From: Cherax quadricarinatus
Lineage: Eukaryota > Arthropoda > Malacostraca > Decapoda > Parastacidae
Assembly: GCF_038502225.1 (NCBI RefSeq)
Contig: NC_091298.1
Location: 34,566,609 to 34,630,608 of the forward strand
Reading direction: 5' to 3'
Length of the DNA stretch: 64,000 nucleotides
In this document: positions 62,655 to 64,000 of the stretch, in pieces
Layout of the letters: every line of letters begins with the position of its first letter
Numbering within the stretch: position 1 is the stretch's first letter
The notes under the pieces: model-generated
Database searches by the model: none
Told to the model about the DNA's origin: nothing
The model's input: only the letters and a program-made list of their open reading frames with translations
Program-made: the position numbers and the translations under genes

Positions 62655-64000
62655 AATTTTGGGATGCACCTCTCTTACCACTGTCAGCCAAGCAAATTCC
62701 CAATAATGTTGAAGGATCAGTTATGGAAGGAGAAAAGAGAATGTGAATGTGTAAATTCAAGAATTATGTGGATTAAAGTAAAGGTTGGATGCGAAAAGTG
62801 GGTCATAATAAGCGTGTATGCACCTGGAGAAGAGAGGAATGTAGAGGAGAGTGAGAGATTTTGGGAGATGTTAAGTGAATGTATAGGAACCTTTGAACCA
62901 AGTGAGTGAGTAATTCGGGAAGGGGACCTGAATGCTAAAGTAGGAGAAACGTTTAGAGAAGGTGTGGTAGGTAAGTTTGGGGTGCCAGGTGTAAATGATA
63001 ATGGGAACCCTTTGATTGAACTTTGTATAGAAAGGGGCTTAGTTATAGGTAATACATGTTTTAAGAAAAAGAGAATAAATAAGTTTACAAGATATAATGT
63101 AGGGCGAAATGACAATAGTTTGTTGGATTTTGTATTGGTAAATAAAAGACTGTTGAGCAGACTTTAGGATGTACATGTTTATAGAGGGGCCACAAATATA
63201 TCAGATCACTTTTTAGTTGTAGCTGCACCAAGAGTAAAAGGTAGATGGGATACAAGGAGAATAGAAGCATCAGGGAAGAGAGAGGTGAAGGTTTATGAAC
63301 TAAAAGAGGAGGCAGTTAAGGTAAGATATAAACAGGTATTGGAGGATAGATGGACTAACGAGAGCATAGGCAATAGGGTCGAAGAGGTATGGGGTAGGTT
63401 TAAAAATGTAGTGTAAGAGTGTTCAGCAGAAGTTTGTGTTTACAGGAAAGTGGGTGCGGGAGGGAAGAGGAGCGATTGGTGGAATGATGATGTAAAGAGA
63501 GTAGAAAGGGAGAAAAAGTTAGCATATGAGAAGTTTTTATAAAGCAGAAGTGATGCAAGGAGGGAAGAGTATATGGAGAAAAAGAGAGAGGTTAAGAGAG
63601 TGTTGAAGCAATGTAAAAAGAGAGCAAATGAGAGAGTAGGTGAGATGTTATCAACAAATTTTGTTGTAAATAAAAAAAAAAGTTTTGGAGTGAGATTAAC
63701 AATTTAAGGAAGCCTAGAGAACACATGGATTTGTCAGTTAAAAATAGGAGAGGAGAGTTAGTAAATGGAGAGTTAGAGGTATTGGGAAGATGGAGGGAAT
63801 ATTTTGAGGAATTGTTAAATGTTGATGAAGATAGGGAAGCTCTGATTTCGTGTACAGTGGAAGAAGGAATAACATCTTGTAAGAGTGAGGAAGAGTCAGT
63901 TGTGAGTGTGGGGAAAGTTCCTGAGGCAGTAGGTAAAATGAAAGGAGGTAAAGCAGCTGGGATTGATGGGATAAAGACAGAAATGTTAAAAGCAGGTGGG
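62655..64000 (+). mobile_element. RTE-like LINE, truncated by the window edge
   Basis: Plus-strand counterpart of 34931-37537. Endonuclease: MLKDQLWKEKRECECVNSRI, KWVIISVYAPGEERNVEESE, GDLNAKVGETF, LLDFVLVNKRLLSRL and TNISDHFLVVAA (SDH). Linker: KRVLKQCKKRANERVGEMLS-like. RT start: KMKGGKAAGIDGIKTEMLKA. Stops lie at 62908, 63165 and 63414 and a shift near 63680, so it is inactive. It continues past 64000. Confidence 0.85.

Overview
ORGANISM AND CHARACTER. The window is eukaryotic nuclear DNA that is almost entirely repetitive. It holds long microsatellites, at least eight minisatellite or satellite arrays, many decayed non-LTR retrotransposons (LINEs), one tRNA-derived SINE, DNA-transposon-like termini, and a set of short elements with a hammerhead-ribozyme-like core. 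There are no operons, bacterial signals or rRNA/tRNA genes. The repertoire (CR1 LINEs with an esterase ORF1, RTE-like LINEs with an ACCT-rich 5' end, the SINE, long CA/TA/TTA tracts) fits a large repeat-rich crustacean genome, most likely a decapod such as a crayfish. That placement is inference from family resemblance; no host gene confirms it. LAYOUT. 1-4700: related 19-bp-period arrays plus a long (TG)n. 4830-6210: a 28-bp array and a 44-bp array. 6300-8900: LINE 3' tails, two (TA)n tracts, a 72-bp-arm palindrome made of two hammerhead-like units, and small tandem repeats. 8909-11666: a ~98-unit 28-bp array with a higher-order repeat. 11.7-12.7 kb: low-copy-looking DNA with one candidate host exon. 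12.8-16.1 kb: a minus-strand LINE (called family D here). 16.7-18.7 kb: the 19-bp family on the opposite strand, then a 17-bp array. 19.9-31.6 kb: nested LINEs (D, an RNase-H LINE split by a CR1, a CR1-like LINE of family C) and a possible hAT-like element. 31.7-33.8 kb: (CA)n and a 70-unit 25-bp array. 34.9-37.5 kb: RTE-like LINE. 37.6-41.75 kb: a 136-bp-arm palindrome, a possible LTR, and LINE pieces. 41.75-46.6 kb: a CR1 interrupted by a hammerhead-like element that is itself interrupted by an I-like LINE. 46.6-50.1 kb: family C then a second CR1 family. 50.1-50.7 kb and 54.2-55.4 kb: hammerhead-like elements as single, tandem and inverted copies. 50.7-54.2 kb: a Jockey-like LINE carrying a SINE. 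55.4-64 kb: rearranged CR1, another hammerhead-like element, RTE-like pieces, a long family-C LINE, and an RTE-like LINE running off the window edge. HOW THE PARTS RELATE. Nearly every LINE is frameshifted, stopped, truncated or interrupted, so the window is a record of successive insertions, not a set of cooperating genes. The most interesting content is the hammerhead-like family. About ten copies or partial copies share the core blocks CUGANGA (or UUGAUAA), GAAAC and GU[U/C/A]. Their stem I and stem II sequences differ between copies yet remain paired, and they occur as a 428-bp tandem dimer, head-to-head inverted copies and copies with a TATA-like box. This organisation resembles the terminal repeats of Penelope-like elements and animal retrozymes, but no Penelope reverse transcriptase is visible in the window.
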